Origin: Vibrio sp. CAU 1672
GTDB lineage: Bacteria > Pseudomonadota > Gammaproteobacteria > Enterobacterales > Vibrionaceae
DNA length: 64,000 bases
Assembly: GCF_029223195.1 (NCBI RefSeq)
Contig: NZ_JARHUF010000023.1
Coordinates: 1-64,000 of the forward strand
Reading direction: 5' to 3'
In this document: one piece after another, positions 1 through 8,537 of the stretch
How the letters are laid out: the number at the start of each line of letters is the position of its first letter
Position numbering within the stretch: the stretch's first letter is position 1
Notes under the pieces: model-generated
Told to the model about the DNA's origin: nothing
Seen by the model: the letters and a program-made list of their open reading frames with translations, nothing else
Databases searched by the model: none
Position numbers and translations under genes: made by a program

Positions 1-197
1 TGACTACCTAGCACTTACCCGATTATGTGGTTATCAGGAGGATCGTCCTCTCACGATTTCAATCCCGATCGGTCTGTGACCAATCTTCGTTACATTGTCA
101 GAGCCGCTGCTCTATTCAGGCTCTTAGGTTCATCTGGTGATACAGATGGTTCACTCGTTGAGCGGTGAACAGCGCTTCATACGACTTCACGTCGCAC
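1..197 (-). mobile_element. 5' end of a group II intron (cut by the window edge)
   Basis: Read on the minus strand, position 197 begins GTGCGAC, matching the conserved GUGYG 5' end of group II introns, followed by closely packed hairpins of domain I type and no open frame. A GTAAGT at 13-18 (minus strand) is fully complementary to ACTTAC at 206-211 (minus strand), which lies 9-14 nt upstream of the proposed 5' splice site. That is where IBS2 should be, so GTAAGT is a good EBS2. The EBS1 partner for the exon end TTTGGAC, the reverse transcriptase ORF and domains V/VI would lie beyond base 1. The class is not settled; a chloroplast-like or other mobile class is plausible. Assignment is by motif and pairing, not by database search. 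Confidence 0.6.
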
Positions 198-334
198 GTC
201 CAAAAGTAAGTTGCAGGGTCGAACCCGACTAGATGTCACTGGCGCGCATGCCGACACCAGTGTTTCAGGGCTGCTCCAAATTCGTACTCGGCGGATTAAT
301 CAGGCCATGGTGGGTAAATGGCTGGTGGGTTAAC
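198..334. other. intergenic stretch: 5' exon of the intron and possible sigZ-distal hairpin
   Basis: This stretch separates the sigZ stop codon from the proposed intron insertion point. It has a CACTGG/CCAGTG inverted repeat (237-242 with 257-262) that could form a hairpin after sigZ, but no T-run follows on the minus strand, so it is a weak terminator candidate. The IBS2-like ACTTAC (minus strand, 206-211) lies here. No ORF of convincing length is visible. Confidence 0.4.
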
Positions 335-883
335 TTATTTGCTATTGATAAAGTTTGGCCCGAAACAACAGACGCCGGTTTGATCCTGGGTGACTTTGCA
401 TTCAGTGATTAATATCGATTTCAGTTCGGCTCGCGCCCGGCGCAAACGGGCTTTTACGGCCGGTAAGCTCAGTTGATGTCGCTGTGCGTATTCTCGTTGG
501 GTCATCCCATTTAAGTCGCACTGTTCTATCACATCGCGCTCTTGATCCGATAACTTCACCAGTACTTTGGGCAGGCAGTGTTGCAGCCGCGCCACGGCAG
601 GAACGACGTCACTTGGCGCCGGCAGGTCATCGATATCCACCGCCTGTATTTTGCGGCGTAAGTTGTCTATCAGATGATTTTTGGTGATTTTGAACAGCCA
701 GGATTTACCATCCTGCAGGCTACAAAAGCGCTCACTGTTACTCATCGCTTTGAGAAACACTTCCTGCATTATATCTTCCGCTTCATGGTGGCTGTGGGTT
801 TGTTTTATCAGCCAGCCATAAAGGCTCGGTTCAGCGTGGTTCCACGCTTGCATCAAACATTTCATGGTACGGGTCTCGGTCAT
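335..883 (-). CDS. sigZ: ECF RNA polymerase sigma factor, SigZ-like
   Basis: 182 residues. Region 2 carries the ECF pattern (HHEAEDIMQEVFLKAM near residues 32-47, then SWLFKITKNHLIDNLRR), and region 4 has a helix-turn-helix (MTQREYAQRHQLSLPAVKARLRRAR near residues 127-151). The C-terminus has a VCCF double cysteine, which I associate with SigZ-type factors and which could be redox or metal sensitive (inference). It is the last of three minus-strand genes after a permease and a mini-thioredoxin, and no anti-sigma gene is adjacent. ATG at 883 has no clear Shine-Dalgarno; the ATG seven codons later is an alternative start. ECF family is secure, the symbol less so. Confidence 0.8.
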   Translation of the reverse strand: MTETRTMKCLMQAWNHAEPSLYGWLIKQTHSHHEAEDIMQEVFLKAMSNSERFCSLQDGKSWLFKITKNHLIDNLRRKIQAVDIDDLPAPSDVVPAVARLQHCLPKVLVKLSDQERDVIEQCDLNGMTQREYAQRHQLSLPAVKARLRRARAELKSILITECKVTQDQTGVCCFGPNFINSK

Positions 884-935
884 CTGCCGCGCTTACCCGC
901 AGTTGGGTCAGCGCGGCGGATCTTGTTTGCTCAGG

Positions 936-1184
936 TTAAGCTACAACATCTTCTTTGAGCAGTTTGCGAACCAGATCAACTGATGGCACCGAGCCGGTGT
1001 GTTTTATCTCACCATTAATGCCGACCCCTGGGGTACTGATGATCCCCGCTTTCATGATGGCTTCCAAACTGGTGACCTTTTCAATCCGGACTTGTTGGCC
1101 AAGCTCCCGGGCGATGTCGGCAATCCGCTCAGCGGTGACGACGCAGTTTTTACAACCAGAACCATAAACTTGAATTGTTTTCAT
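936..1184 (-). CDS. mini-thioredoxin / redox-active disulfide protein
   Basis: 82 residues with a CxxC site (GCKNC, cysteines at 11 and 14) right after the first strand, and a cis-proline region (IISTPGVGINGE). This is the thioredoxin_3 (TM0996/MTH895-type) layout: one short domain, no signal peptide, cytosolic. The start has an excellent ribosome site, AGGAG seven bases before ATG. It lies between the permease and sigZ genes on the same strand with about 50 bp on either side, so the three probably form an operon. In this family the gene commonly accompanies UPF0718/DUF318 permeases; a role in delivering or sensing a thiol-reactive metal or metalloid is inference. Confidence 0.85.
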   Translation of the reverse strand: MKTIQVYGSGCKNCVVTAERIADIARELGQQVRIEKVTSLEAIMKAGIISTPGVGINGEIKHTGSVPSVDLVRKLLKEDVVA

Positions 1185-1234
1185 AACGGACTCCTGTGAG
1201 CATGCGCTCTATCTTTGGTTAATAGAAATCTTGA

Positions 1235-2221
1235 TTAGTAGAAAGAGTTAAATAACCAACCCGTGATCGAGATGGCGATAAGCAGATAAACGGCAATCGC
1301 GCCGAGTAAGCGGTATTGCATCACCTGCTTTAGCATCATGAACTCCGGCAGGCTGACGGCTACCGCGCCCATGCAAAACGCTAACGTGGTGCCGAGCGGC
1401 ATGCCTTTGTCGATCAACGATGCCATGACAGGGACGATGCCCGAGGCGTTGGTGTAAATCGGAATAGCGCTCAGCGTCGCCAGAGGGACGGTCCACCACT
1501 GGCCGTGGGCGAAGTTTTGCTCAAACCACTGTGCGGGTACAAAGCCATGAATAAACGCGCCGATGCCGACGCCAACAAACACCCAAATCCAGATCCGTTT
1601 AACAATGGTGGTGGTCTCGTTTACGGCAAATTCATGGCGCTGCTTAAGGCTCATCGGGTTTGTTTTAAGCTGTGCCTGAGTGGCTAAATCTGTGCCGTCG
1701 GCTTGTTGGTAGGCCTGGGCGAGAAACGGTTGTAGCCAACGGTGAGCCTGAAGCTTGTCCAGGATGAAACCTGCCAGAGTACCGAGCAGCATACCGATGG
1801 TAACGTACATGATGGTGAACTTAAGCCCCAGCACACTGCCAAGCATGATGACGACCACTTCGTTGATCAGCGGTGAGGTGATGAGAAACGCAATGGTGAC
1901 ACCTATGGGGATGCGCGCCGACACAAAGCCCATGAACAAGGGAATGGAACTGCATGAGCAAAACGGTGTGATCGCCCCAAACATGGAGCCAAGGAAGTAG
2001 CCCACGCCACGGTGTTTGCCCTGCAGATAGGTACGAACTTTTTCCACGCTCAGGCTCGCCCGCAAGCCGGAGATGACATAGATTAACACGAACAATAACA
2101 CCAGGATTTTACTGGTGTCTTCAATAAAGAAATGGACCCCTTGCGCAACCGGCGTACCTGGCTCCAGACTGAAAATGGAGTAGGTCAGCCAGTCCGCAAG
2201 CCGGGTAAAAACTTGCAACAT
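1235..2221 (-). CDS. UPF0718/DUF318 family permease
   Basis: 328 residues from the ATG at 2221, chosen over an ATG 19 codons upstream because AAGGA sits seven bases before it. About eight hydrophobic segments are seen. A conserved block with CSCSSIPLFMGFVSARIPIG (near residue 90) is the hallmark of the DUF318/COG0701 permeases, which include the organoarsenical exporter ArsP. The second half has another conserved run (LSAIPIYTNASGIVPVMASL) with a loop of charged residues between halves. It starts a three-gene unit with the mini-thioredoxin and ECF sigma factor. The substrate cannot be read from sequence; a thiol-reactive metalloid or metal is possible. Confidence 0.85.
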   Translation of the reverse strand: MLQVFTRLADWLTYSIFSLEPGTPVAQGVHFFIEDTSKILVLLFVLIYVISGLRASLSVEKVRTYLQGKHRGVGYFLGSMFGAITPFCSCSSIPLFMGFVSARIPIGVTIAFLITSPLINEVVVIMLGSVLGLKFTIMYVTIGMLLGTLAGFILDKLQAHRWLQPFLAQAYQQADGTDLATQAQLKTNPMSLKQRHEFAVNETTTIVKRIWIWVFVGVGIGAFIHGFVPAQWFEQNFAHGQWWTVPLATLSAIPIYTNASGIVPVMASLIDKGMPLGTTLAFCMGAVAVSLPEFMMLKQVMQYRLLGAIAVYLLIAISITGWLFNSFY

Positions 2222-2357
2222 AGTGACATCCTTAAAACGGTTTACCTTTAACACGGATGAGGTCGCAAAAGGATGCACACTTTTTTAATTTATTTTTCCA
2301 ACTGCTACTGCAACGCCAGCAGACATCTGGCTGAGTATGCCGGTTTAGAGCACCAGA

Positions 2358-3275
2358 TCAGTTCGGCAGCTCAGCAAAGTAGCCGCGCAGCTTTTCCCTC
2401 AGCCAGCGATTGGACGGGCTATGGCGCATGCGATTATGCACCATCAGGCGATAGGTGATCGGAATATTGGTAAATGGTGCGTCGAGTACCTGAATACCGA
2501 GTTTCTCGGCAAATAGCCTGGCTAAGCTGGTGACGACGATAGCGACACAGTTACTGTTTGAGACCATCGACATTTGTGATACCAGTGAGTCACATTCTGC
2601 GGCCACGGTTCGTTCGCCCATTCTTTCTTCGGTGTAGTAATCCGCTAAATACGCATCTTCCCGGCGCATTTTCAGTGTGACGTGTTTTTCCCGGTAGAAC
2701 TGTTCGAGTGAAATACTCGAGTGTAATCTCGGGTGATCTTTGCGCGCGATGATGCAGATATCATCCCGGAAGAGGTTTTCTGAAAAAAAAGACGGGGCAG
2801 AGTAGTTGGCGAAATCAATGGCGAGATCGGCCTGTTGCTGGTTCAGGCTGTGGATCAGTTTTTCTTCGCTCGGCAGGGTCGGGTGCAGTTCGATCGTGAC
2901 ATTCCCCAAGCTATTATCCGCCTCTATTTTGGGCAGCAGCATCAGCATGATTGGCTCGCTGGTGTACACCACAAATTTTCGGGCATGTTCGGTTGTGAAA
3001 TGTTCGATGCCCTCGAGGGCATTGTCGATTTGGATCAGGGCGGGCTCGATTTGACGGATTAACTCCTGGGCCTGATGCGTCGGGGCAATACCACGTCCGG
3101 AACGGACAAACAGCTGCACGCCCAGCTGTTGCTGTAACCGCTTGAGTAACCCGCTAACGCCGGGTTGAGTAAGCCCCATTTCTTCTGCTGCCAGGGTAAT
3201 GGAGCGGTGGCGGTAGACGGCGAGAAATACTTTTAAAAGATTTAAATCCAATGCGCTACCCATCTGCTGATTCAC
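2358..3275 (-). CDS. LysR-family transcriptional regulator
   Basis: 305 residues. The N-terminal winged helix-turn-helix is clear (DLNLLKVFLAVYRHRSITLA, then LTQPGVSGLLKRLQQQLG, residues about 9-55), followed by a LysR substrate-binding domain to the end. GTG at 3275 is the listed start; the ATG four codons inside is an equally good choice and neither has a strong ribosome site. It is divergent from the alkylsulfatase gene at 3381, with about 105 bp between them containing a TATAC-N8-GTATA dyad, so it most likely controls that gene. The effector is unknown; a sulfate ester or long-chain alcohol would fit. Confidence 0.9.
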   Translation of the reverse strand: MNQQMGSALDLNLLKVFLAVYRHRSITLAAEEMGLTQPGVSGLLKRLQQQLGVQLFVRSGRGIAPTHQAQELIRQIEPALIQIDNALEGIEHFTTEHARKFVVYTSEPIMLMLLPKIEADNSLGNVTIELHPTLPSEEKLIHSLNQQQADLAIDFANYSAPSFFSENLFRDDICIIARKDHPRLHSSISLEQFYREKHVTLKMRREDAYLADYYTEERMGERTVAAECDSLVSQMSMVSNSNCVAIVVTSLARLFAEKLGIQVLDAPFTNIPITYRLMVHNRMRHSPSNRWLREKLRGYFAELPN

Positions 3276-3296
3276 ATAACACTTTGTGATGTTTTG

Positions 3297-3314
3297 TATA
3301 CAGTTTCATGTATA
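3297..3314. promoter_or_regulatory. putative LysR operator between lysR and alkylsulfatase genes
   Basis: TATAC (3297-3301) and GTATA (3310-3314) form a dyad separated by eight bases in the short divergent intergenic region, the usual place for a LysR recognition site of T-N11-A type. Binding is inferred from position and symmetry only. Confidence 0.4.
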
Positions 3315-3380
3315 TATCAGTATGTGTCAACGAGCTACATTACCCCTGTACCCAAAACAGTGACATTAATGAGGCTCCCT

Positions 3381-5399
3381 ATGAAAACCCGTTTTGCACC
3401 ATCACTACTATCATTGGCGATTGTTGTTTCTTTTAACGCAAGCGCTGACTACGCCAGCCTGGAGAGCTACCAGGGAAAGGCCGCAAGTGACCACACCCAA
3501 AGTATGAATGCGCAACTCGCGCAGCAACTGCCGTGGAACGACACCACTGCGTTTGAACGCACTCAAAAAGGGCTGATTGCGGAGTTCGGCACCCATCAGG
3601 CCGGTGAGCTGAAAAATCGTTTTGCGTTTATGGCGGAGATGAGTGTTGAGCAGATCCCGACCACCGTAAACCCGTCGATCTGGCGCCAGGGCATGCTTAA
3701 CTATGCCGCGGGTGGATTGTATGAGGTGACCGATGGGGTGTATCAAATCCGTGGTGCCGATCTGTCCAATATGACCATCTACCGCACAGACAACGGTTAC
3801 GTGATACACGATCCTCTGTTATCTAAGGAAGCGGCAGCGGCATCATGGGAGTTTGCCAAAATGCACTTGCCGAAAATCAATGGCAGGCATGACATTACCG
3901 GTATGATTTACTCTCATATGCATGGTGACCATTTCGGCGGATCGCGTGGTATTTTTGAATCCGGCGATTTTGTCGAAGGCGCGCCGATTTATGCGCCCAA
4001 AGATTTCATCAAAGAGCTGGCGGATGAGAACGTGATTGCGGGTACTGCAATGAGCCGCCGCGCCAACTACCAGTACGGGACAACGCTGGACAACAATGCC
4101 AAAGGCATTGTCGATAACGCGCTGGGGCTGGGTACTTCCCGCGGGCAGGTCACCCTGGTGGCACCGACCCATGAAATTCAGGAACGGGAAAAAATGATCA
4201 CTATCGATGGCCTGGATTTTCTCGCCATCAATATGCCCGGAGCCGAAGCCCCGGCAGAAATTGTACTTTATGTGCCGGAGTACCGCTCACTGAACACCGC
4301 AGAGCTGACCTATGATGGTATGCACAATATCTACACGTTCCGTGGGGCGAAAGTGCGTGATTCATTGGTTTGGACCAAGTACCTGACTGAGCTGAAACTG
4401 CGCTTTGTCGACAGTGGGTTAGTCGATAATATTCATGCCGCCCACTCCGCGCCGGTATGGAATGACCCAACGACCGACAGCAACGAAATTTCTGAGTACA
4501 TTGCGCTGCAAAGAGATAACTACGGTTTTATTCACAATCAGTCGATGCGCCTGGCAAACCACGGCGTCAGCATTAATGATGTAGGCCGGGAGATAGAAAA
4601 AATCGTTCCACAGGCTCAGAAATCGGCATGGCATACCAATGGTTATCACGGTTCTTACAGCCACAATGCACGGGCGGTGGTGAACCTTTACCTGGGCTAT
4701 CATGATCTCAACCCGGTCAACACTAACCCGCTACAAACCCAGGATAAATCTTGTGTTTATGTAGAGGCTGCGGGTGCAGACAAGCTCTACCGGGCAGGAA
4801 TGCAACACTTTGACCAAGGTGAGTATCAGGCGGCGTCACAGCTGTTTAATGACTTAGTCCAGTGTGACCCGAATAATGTTGAATACCGCTTTGCCCTGGC
4901 AGACAGTTTTGAGCAGCAGGGTTATCAGTCTGAAACCATGGCGTGGCGTAACTCTTATCTGCAGGGGGCAGTGGAGCTTCGTACCGGTGAGATCCAGCCA
5001 TCAATCAAGCTTGCGTCGCCAGATGTGATTGCCAACACCCCAACCGGCATGTTTCTGGATTTTGTCGCGGTACAACTTAACGCGACAAAAGCGGAGCAGG
5101 CAGGGCTTGATTTCACCTTTGGCGTGGTACATCCGGAGCTGAACGAGAGCTATTACGGTGAGGTATCCAATGCAAACATGGCGAATATCCAGGTAGCAGA
5201 GTTGCCGAAAACGGATGTGACCTTAAGTATTCGCAAAGCGGACCTGACTCAAATGGTGTTAGGTAAAACAACCCTGGATGAGCTGGTTGAATCAGGCAAA
5301 GCCAGCCTGAAAGGCAATGGTGAGTTGCTTAAGCCGTTTGCCGAGGCGCTCGACCACTTTGATGGCATGTTTGAAATTCTGCCTATGCCAACTAAGTAA
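3381..5399 (+). CDS. alkylsulfatase, metallo-beta-lactamase fold (SdsA1/BDS1 type)
   Basis: 672 residues from ATG 3381, preceded by GAGG and followed by a Sec signal peptide (MKTRFAPSLLSLAIVVSFNASA). An upstream in-frame ATG at 3294 would spoil that signal. The zinc-binding motif is SHMHGDHFGG with His179, His181, Asp183 and His184; the block AELTYDGMHNIYTFRGA matches the AENATHNLHN region of SdsA1. After the catalytic domain come the helical dimerisation domain (CVYVEAAGADKLYRAGMQHF onward) and a C-terminal SCP2-like domain. The family hydrolyses primary alkyl sulfates to alcohol and sulfate in the periplasm or outside. The neighbouring LysR gene is the likely regulator. Confidence 0.9.
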   Translation: MKTRFAPSLLSLAIVVSFNASADYASLESYQGKAASDHTQSMNAQLAQQLPWNDTTAFERTQKGLIAEFGTHQAGELKNRFAFMAEMSVEQIPTTVNPSIWRQGMLNYAAGGLYEVTDGVYQIRGADLSNMTIYRTDNGYVIHDPLLSKEAAAASWEFAKMHLPKINGRHDITGMIYSHMHGDHFGGSRGIFESGDFVEGAPIYAPKDFIKELADENVIAGTAMSRRANYQYGTTLDNNAKGIVDNALGLGTSRGQVTLVAPTHEIQEREKMITIDGLDFLAINMPGAEAPAEIVLYVPEYRSLNTAELTYDGMHNIYTFRGAKVRDSLVWTKYLTELKLRFVDSGLVDNIHAAHSAPVWNDPTTDSNEISEYIALQRDNYGFIHNQSMRLANHGVSINDVGREIEKIVPQAQKSAWHTNGYHGSYSHNARAVVNLYLGYHDLNPVNTNPLQTQDKSCVYVEAAGADKLYRAGMQHFDQGEYQAASQLFNDLVQCDPNNVEYRFALADSFEQQGYQSETMAWRNSYLQGAVELRTGEIQPSIKLASPDVIANTPTGMFLDFVAVQLNATKAEQAGLDFTFGVVHPELNESYYGEVSNANMANIQVAELPKTDVTLSIRKADLTQMVLGKTTLDELVESGKASLKGNGELLKPFAEALDHFDGMFEILPMPTK

Positions 5400-5412
5400 C
5401 CGCTGACCCCTT

Positions 5413-5457
5413 CGCTGACGCAACCCGCGCTACTACTCGCCGGGCATTGCGTCAGCG
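5413..5457. terminator. bidirectional hairpin between convergent genes
   Basis: CGCTGACGCAA at 5413-5423 pairs perfectly with TTGCGTCAGCG at 5447-5457 across a 23-base loop. It sits in the 60-bp gap between the ends of the alkylsulfatase and the acyl-AMP ligase genes. No long T-run follows, so it may act as a two-way blocker rather than a textbook terminator. Confidence 0.6.
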
Positions 5458-5459
5458 AT

Positions 5460-8300
5460 TTACCTTACCGGGCTGTGGCCCATATCGGGTTCGCCGCAGT
5501 GACGGAGGATATCGCCTCTCGCTCTGTCTCGCAGGGAAACCGCCGCCTGCCAGTTTTTGCCCTCAGGGTAGAGTGGCTTGCCAATCGTGACACTGATGTC
5601 GCCCCGGCGCGGAAACAGCGAACTTCCCCGGAGTTTAGAGCGGGTACCGCACAGGGTAATCGGGATGACCGGCACGCCGGAGTGGACGGCCGCAATAAAT
5701 GCACCCATGTGAAACGAGTGCAGACCGGCCATCCGGTACAGGGTTCCTTCCGGAAAGACAACCAGAGGCTGACAATCCTGTACGCCATCGTAGAGCCTTT
5801 TCGCATCCACTACGCTTTTTTCAACATTAAACCGTTCAACAAACTCCGTGCCCAGTTTGGTTAAAAATATGCGGGCAAACGGGTTACTCAACAGCTCACT
5901 TTTGGCCACAAAGCGACACTTTAATCCGGTTGTGGCAACTACGACCAGCCCATCGAGATAACTGCTGTGGTTCGCCACCAGGATGCAGGGCTGCTCATCA
6001 GGCGGCAAGTTTTCCTGTCCTTTGATGGTGCATTTTGTGCCGGTCAGCCGGATTAACGCTTTTGCGCCCAGTTGAGTCACTTTCCAACACAGGGCCTTAC
6101 CGGGCAGTAGTGCAACCAGGAGCCAGACCACCGGCGCGAGTACCCCCATGATCAGCCAGTTATATGCTGCGTAGCCAATGTCTGACAGGGTGCGTGCGTA
6201 TTTGCGCAGTTGCGGTGCGACGCCGGCGGCAGCCAGGTGGATTGCCTGGAGCCAGACCGCTCTTTGCCGCTGGGTTAATGTTCCCTGCTGGTAAAGCTCT
6301 TTACAGGCACTGCGGCGAATTTTCCCGCTGGAGGTTTTTGGTACGGTATGAGGCGGGCCAATCACAATGTCATCGACCGGGCTGCCAAGCAGACTCATCG
6401 CGAGGGCGTTTATCTGTTGTTTGAACTGGGTTATTTTTTCTGCATCAGTTTCGCGGCTTTCAGCCAGAACCACCAGTTTTTCCGTTCCGGAGCGGTGGTC
6501 CTGACTGCCAAAGGCGGCGACGCATCCTTTGCGTATGCCAGCAACTCCGCCTACCGCCTGTTCCAGCTCGTGAGGATAGATATTCCGGCCGGCTTTGATG
6601 ATCATGTCTTTGCTGCGCCCGGTAAGAAACAGTTCGCCGCCGAGGGTAAAGGCGCGGTCACCGGTCACCAGCCAGTCATCATGATAGAGTGTTTTGGTTT
6701 TTTCCGGATTGCGGTAGTAGCCCTGAGTGGCAGAAGGGCCCTTAAACTCGAGATCGCCTTCTTCTCCTTCAGGCAGCTCTTTGCCTAATTCATCGACGAT
6801 GCGGATCTGGTGGCCTGGAAGCGGGTGGCCCAGCCCGACCATGGGGATAGCGTCACTCTCCTGGCTCTGGGTGATAACCGCGCGGCCGAAGTGACTTAAT
6901 GCTTCACGCTGGAAATACTCGATACGGGGCAGCCTGACTTTTACCGGGAAGGTCAGCCCGACAGAGGACTCCGCCAGGCCGTATACCGGCGACATGGTTT
7001 CCGGTTTAAAGCCATATTGGGCGTACTTTTCGGTAAAATTCTTAATCGACTGCGGGCTAACTGGCTCGGCGCCGTTCCACGACAGGCGCCAGCTGCTCAG
7101 ATCCAGCCCGGCCAGATCGTCTTCAGCCACTCTCGCCACACAGAGTTCATAAGCAAAATTCGGTGCCGGGGAGAGGGTGCCGCGATAGTGATGAATCGCC
7201 CACAGCCATCGCTCAGGTTTTGCCAGAAAGAGCAAAGGTGACATGACCACCAGAGGAATGGCGTGGTATAAGCTGCCAAGCCACGCACCAATTAAGCCCA
7301 TATCATGATAGACAGGCAGCCAGCTGACAAACACATCATTAGAGTTGGCACCAACGGTTTTACCCATCGCCCTGATGTTGGCTAACAGGTTGGTGTGGGT
7401 CAGCGTTACGCCTTTCGGTACGCCGGTACTGCCGGAGGTGTACTGTAGAAAGGCAATGTCACTGGCTTCGGCTTCACCAACATCAACCGAGGCGACATCA
7501 CTCTCCAGATCCGTTGCAGTTACAATGGCATCGATTGACGGAACCTGTAATTTGAGTAACTGGGCGAGGGCTTTGGCTTCGGGGACCGTGATTAATAATC
7601 TGGCCTGGGCGTTGTTGAGGATACTGGCGTGACGTTTTAAGTGATCTTCGATTTGCTGAATTCTCGCCGGAGGGTAAATCGGCACGGGAACAGCCCGCGC
7701 ATACAATATGCCGAAAAAACTGTAAAAGTAGTCATTGCTGGTCGGCAGCATAATGGCTACGCAGTCGCCCGCCTCGACCCCGGCATTTATCAGCCCTGCG
7801 GCGATCTCCAGTGCTTTCTCCCTCAGCTTCCGATAGCTGATTTCGTTCACCTCATCCGCGTTCTGAAAGACATAGAGATGAGGCCGCTCTGGATGGTGTT
7901 CCACATGCCAGTCGAGCAGAGCCTGAAGGGTATTGACCTCGGTGGGCTGGCGGTCGACGGTTTCCAGTTTGATTTGATCTGTTGGCGTACTCAGCAAAGC
8001 GGTTTTTTCTGAAGGGACGGCTTGTCTGATTGCATTAACAATATCTTCAGGGGTTTCGATACTGGCAAGAGCGTGTTCCGGTAGTGAGACTTTAAACTGG
8101 GTTTCCATACGGGTTAACAGCTCGGCTCGCGTCAGGCTGTCAAAGCCAAGGTCACGGTCAAGGTCAGTCTGCAAGCCAATCGTGCCAGCTGATGGTGCTT
8201 CGGGATCTAATTCAAGAGTCAGGGCGCGAACAATCTTAACAACCGATTTCGCTATATCCTCAGAATCTCTGCTTGTACTGTTATGGTTATTGTCAGACAT
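5460..8300 (-). CDS. fused acyl carrier protein / fatty-acyl-AMP ligase / PlsC acyltransferase
   Basis: 946 residues in three modules. Residues 12-95 form an acyl carrier domain with the phosphopantetheine site GFDSLTRAEL (Ser55). Residues 120-690 form an adenylate-forming ligase with the ATP loop YTSGSTGVPKG (287-297), LTGRSKDMIIKAGRNIYP and a C-terminal catalytic lysine in KTSSGKIRR, most like fatty-acyl-AMP ligases. Residues 715-946 form a lysophosphatidate-type acyltransferase with NHSSYLDG (777-784) and FPEGT (849-853), preceded by a hydrophobic stretch. The build suggests activation of a fatty acid, loading onto the fused carrier and transfer to a lipid acceptor in one inner-membrane protein. 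Acceptor and product are unknown. It ends against the alkylsulfatase gene. Confidence 0.85.
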   Translation of the reverse strand: MSDNNHNSTSRDSEDIAKSVVKIVRALTLELDPEAPSAGTIGLQTDLDRDLGFDSLTRAELLTRMETQFKVSLPEHALASIETPEDIVNAIRQAVPSEKTALLSTPTDQIKLETVDRQPTEVNTLQALLDWHVEHHPERPHLYVFQNADEVNEISYRKLREKALEIAAGLINAGVEAGDCVAIMLPTSNDYFYSFFGILYARAVPVPIYPPARIQQIEDHLKRHASILNNAQARLLITVPEAKALAQLLKLQVPSIDAIVTATDLESDVASVDVGEAEASDIAFLQYTSGSTGVPKGVTLTHTNLLANIRAMGKTVGANSNDVFVSWLPVYHDMGLIGAWLGSLYHAIPLVVMSPLLFLAKPERWLWAIHHYRGTLSPAPNFAYELCVARVAEDDLAGLDLSSWRLSWNGAEPVSPQSIKNFTEKYAQYGFKPETMSPVYGLAESSVGLTFPVKVRLPRIEYFQREALSHFGRAVITQSQESDAIPMVGLGHPLPGHQIRIVDELGKELPEGEEGDLEFKGPSATQGYYRNPEKTKTLYHDDWLVTGDRAFTLGGELFLTGRSKDMIIKAGRNIYPHELEQAVGGVAGIRKGCVAAFGSQDHRSGTEKLVVLAESRETDAEKITQFKQQINALAMSLLGSPVDDIVIGPPHTVPKTSSGKIRRSACKELYQQGTLTQRQRAVWLQAIHLAAAGVAPQLRKYARTLSDIGYAAYNWLIMGVLAPVVWLLVALLPGKALCWKVTQLGAKALIRLTGTKCTIKGQENLPPDEQPCILVANHSSYLDGLVVVATTGLKCRFVAKSELLSNPFARIFLTKLGTEFVERFNVEKSVVDAKRLYDGVQDCQPLVVFPEGTLYRMAGLHSFHMGAFIAAVHSGVPVIPITLCGTRSKLRGSSLFPRRGDISVTIGKPLYPEGKNWQAAVSLRDRARGDILRHCGEPDMGHSPVR

Positions 8301-8331
8301 GCTAAAGCTTCCTGATCTAAGAAGAGTGGCT

Positions 8332-8406
8332 AACGTTTTATTTATACCAATCTACACCATTATCTGAACACCTGATTATCCAGATAGGTATAAGTTATAA
8401 AACGTT
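8332..8406. repeat. nested palindromic intergenic repeat, copy 1
   Basis: AACGTTTTAT (8332-8341) pairs with ATAAAACGTT (8397-8406), and inside it TTATACC (8342-8348) pairs with GGTATAA (8387-8393) and ATCT with AGAT. Read on the minus strand, the interior (TATCTGGATAA then GTGTTCAGAT) closely matches the palindrome at 32957-32992. The element lies just upstream of the acyl-AMP ligase start, possibly in its leader. It looks like a dispersed Vibrio intergenic palindrome or a MITE; only two copies are in this window. Confidence 0.6.
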
Positions 8407-8537
8407 CACTTTACTTAGAGTCTAGTCCAGTAATGACTTAAATAATAAACAGATTAAGCAGGCTGGTATGGCGGACTGGCTGAATATTAAGGGCGGCAAA
8501 AGGTTTACTGGAGTCCGTGAATTTAACGCTTTAATCA

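Noticed and set aside
214..232. GGGTTCGACCC-like stretch resembling a tRNA T-arm
   Set aside because: The stem does not close properly and no D-arm, anticodon arm or acceptor stem surrounds it, so no tRNA or tRNA fragment is supported.
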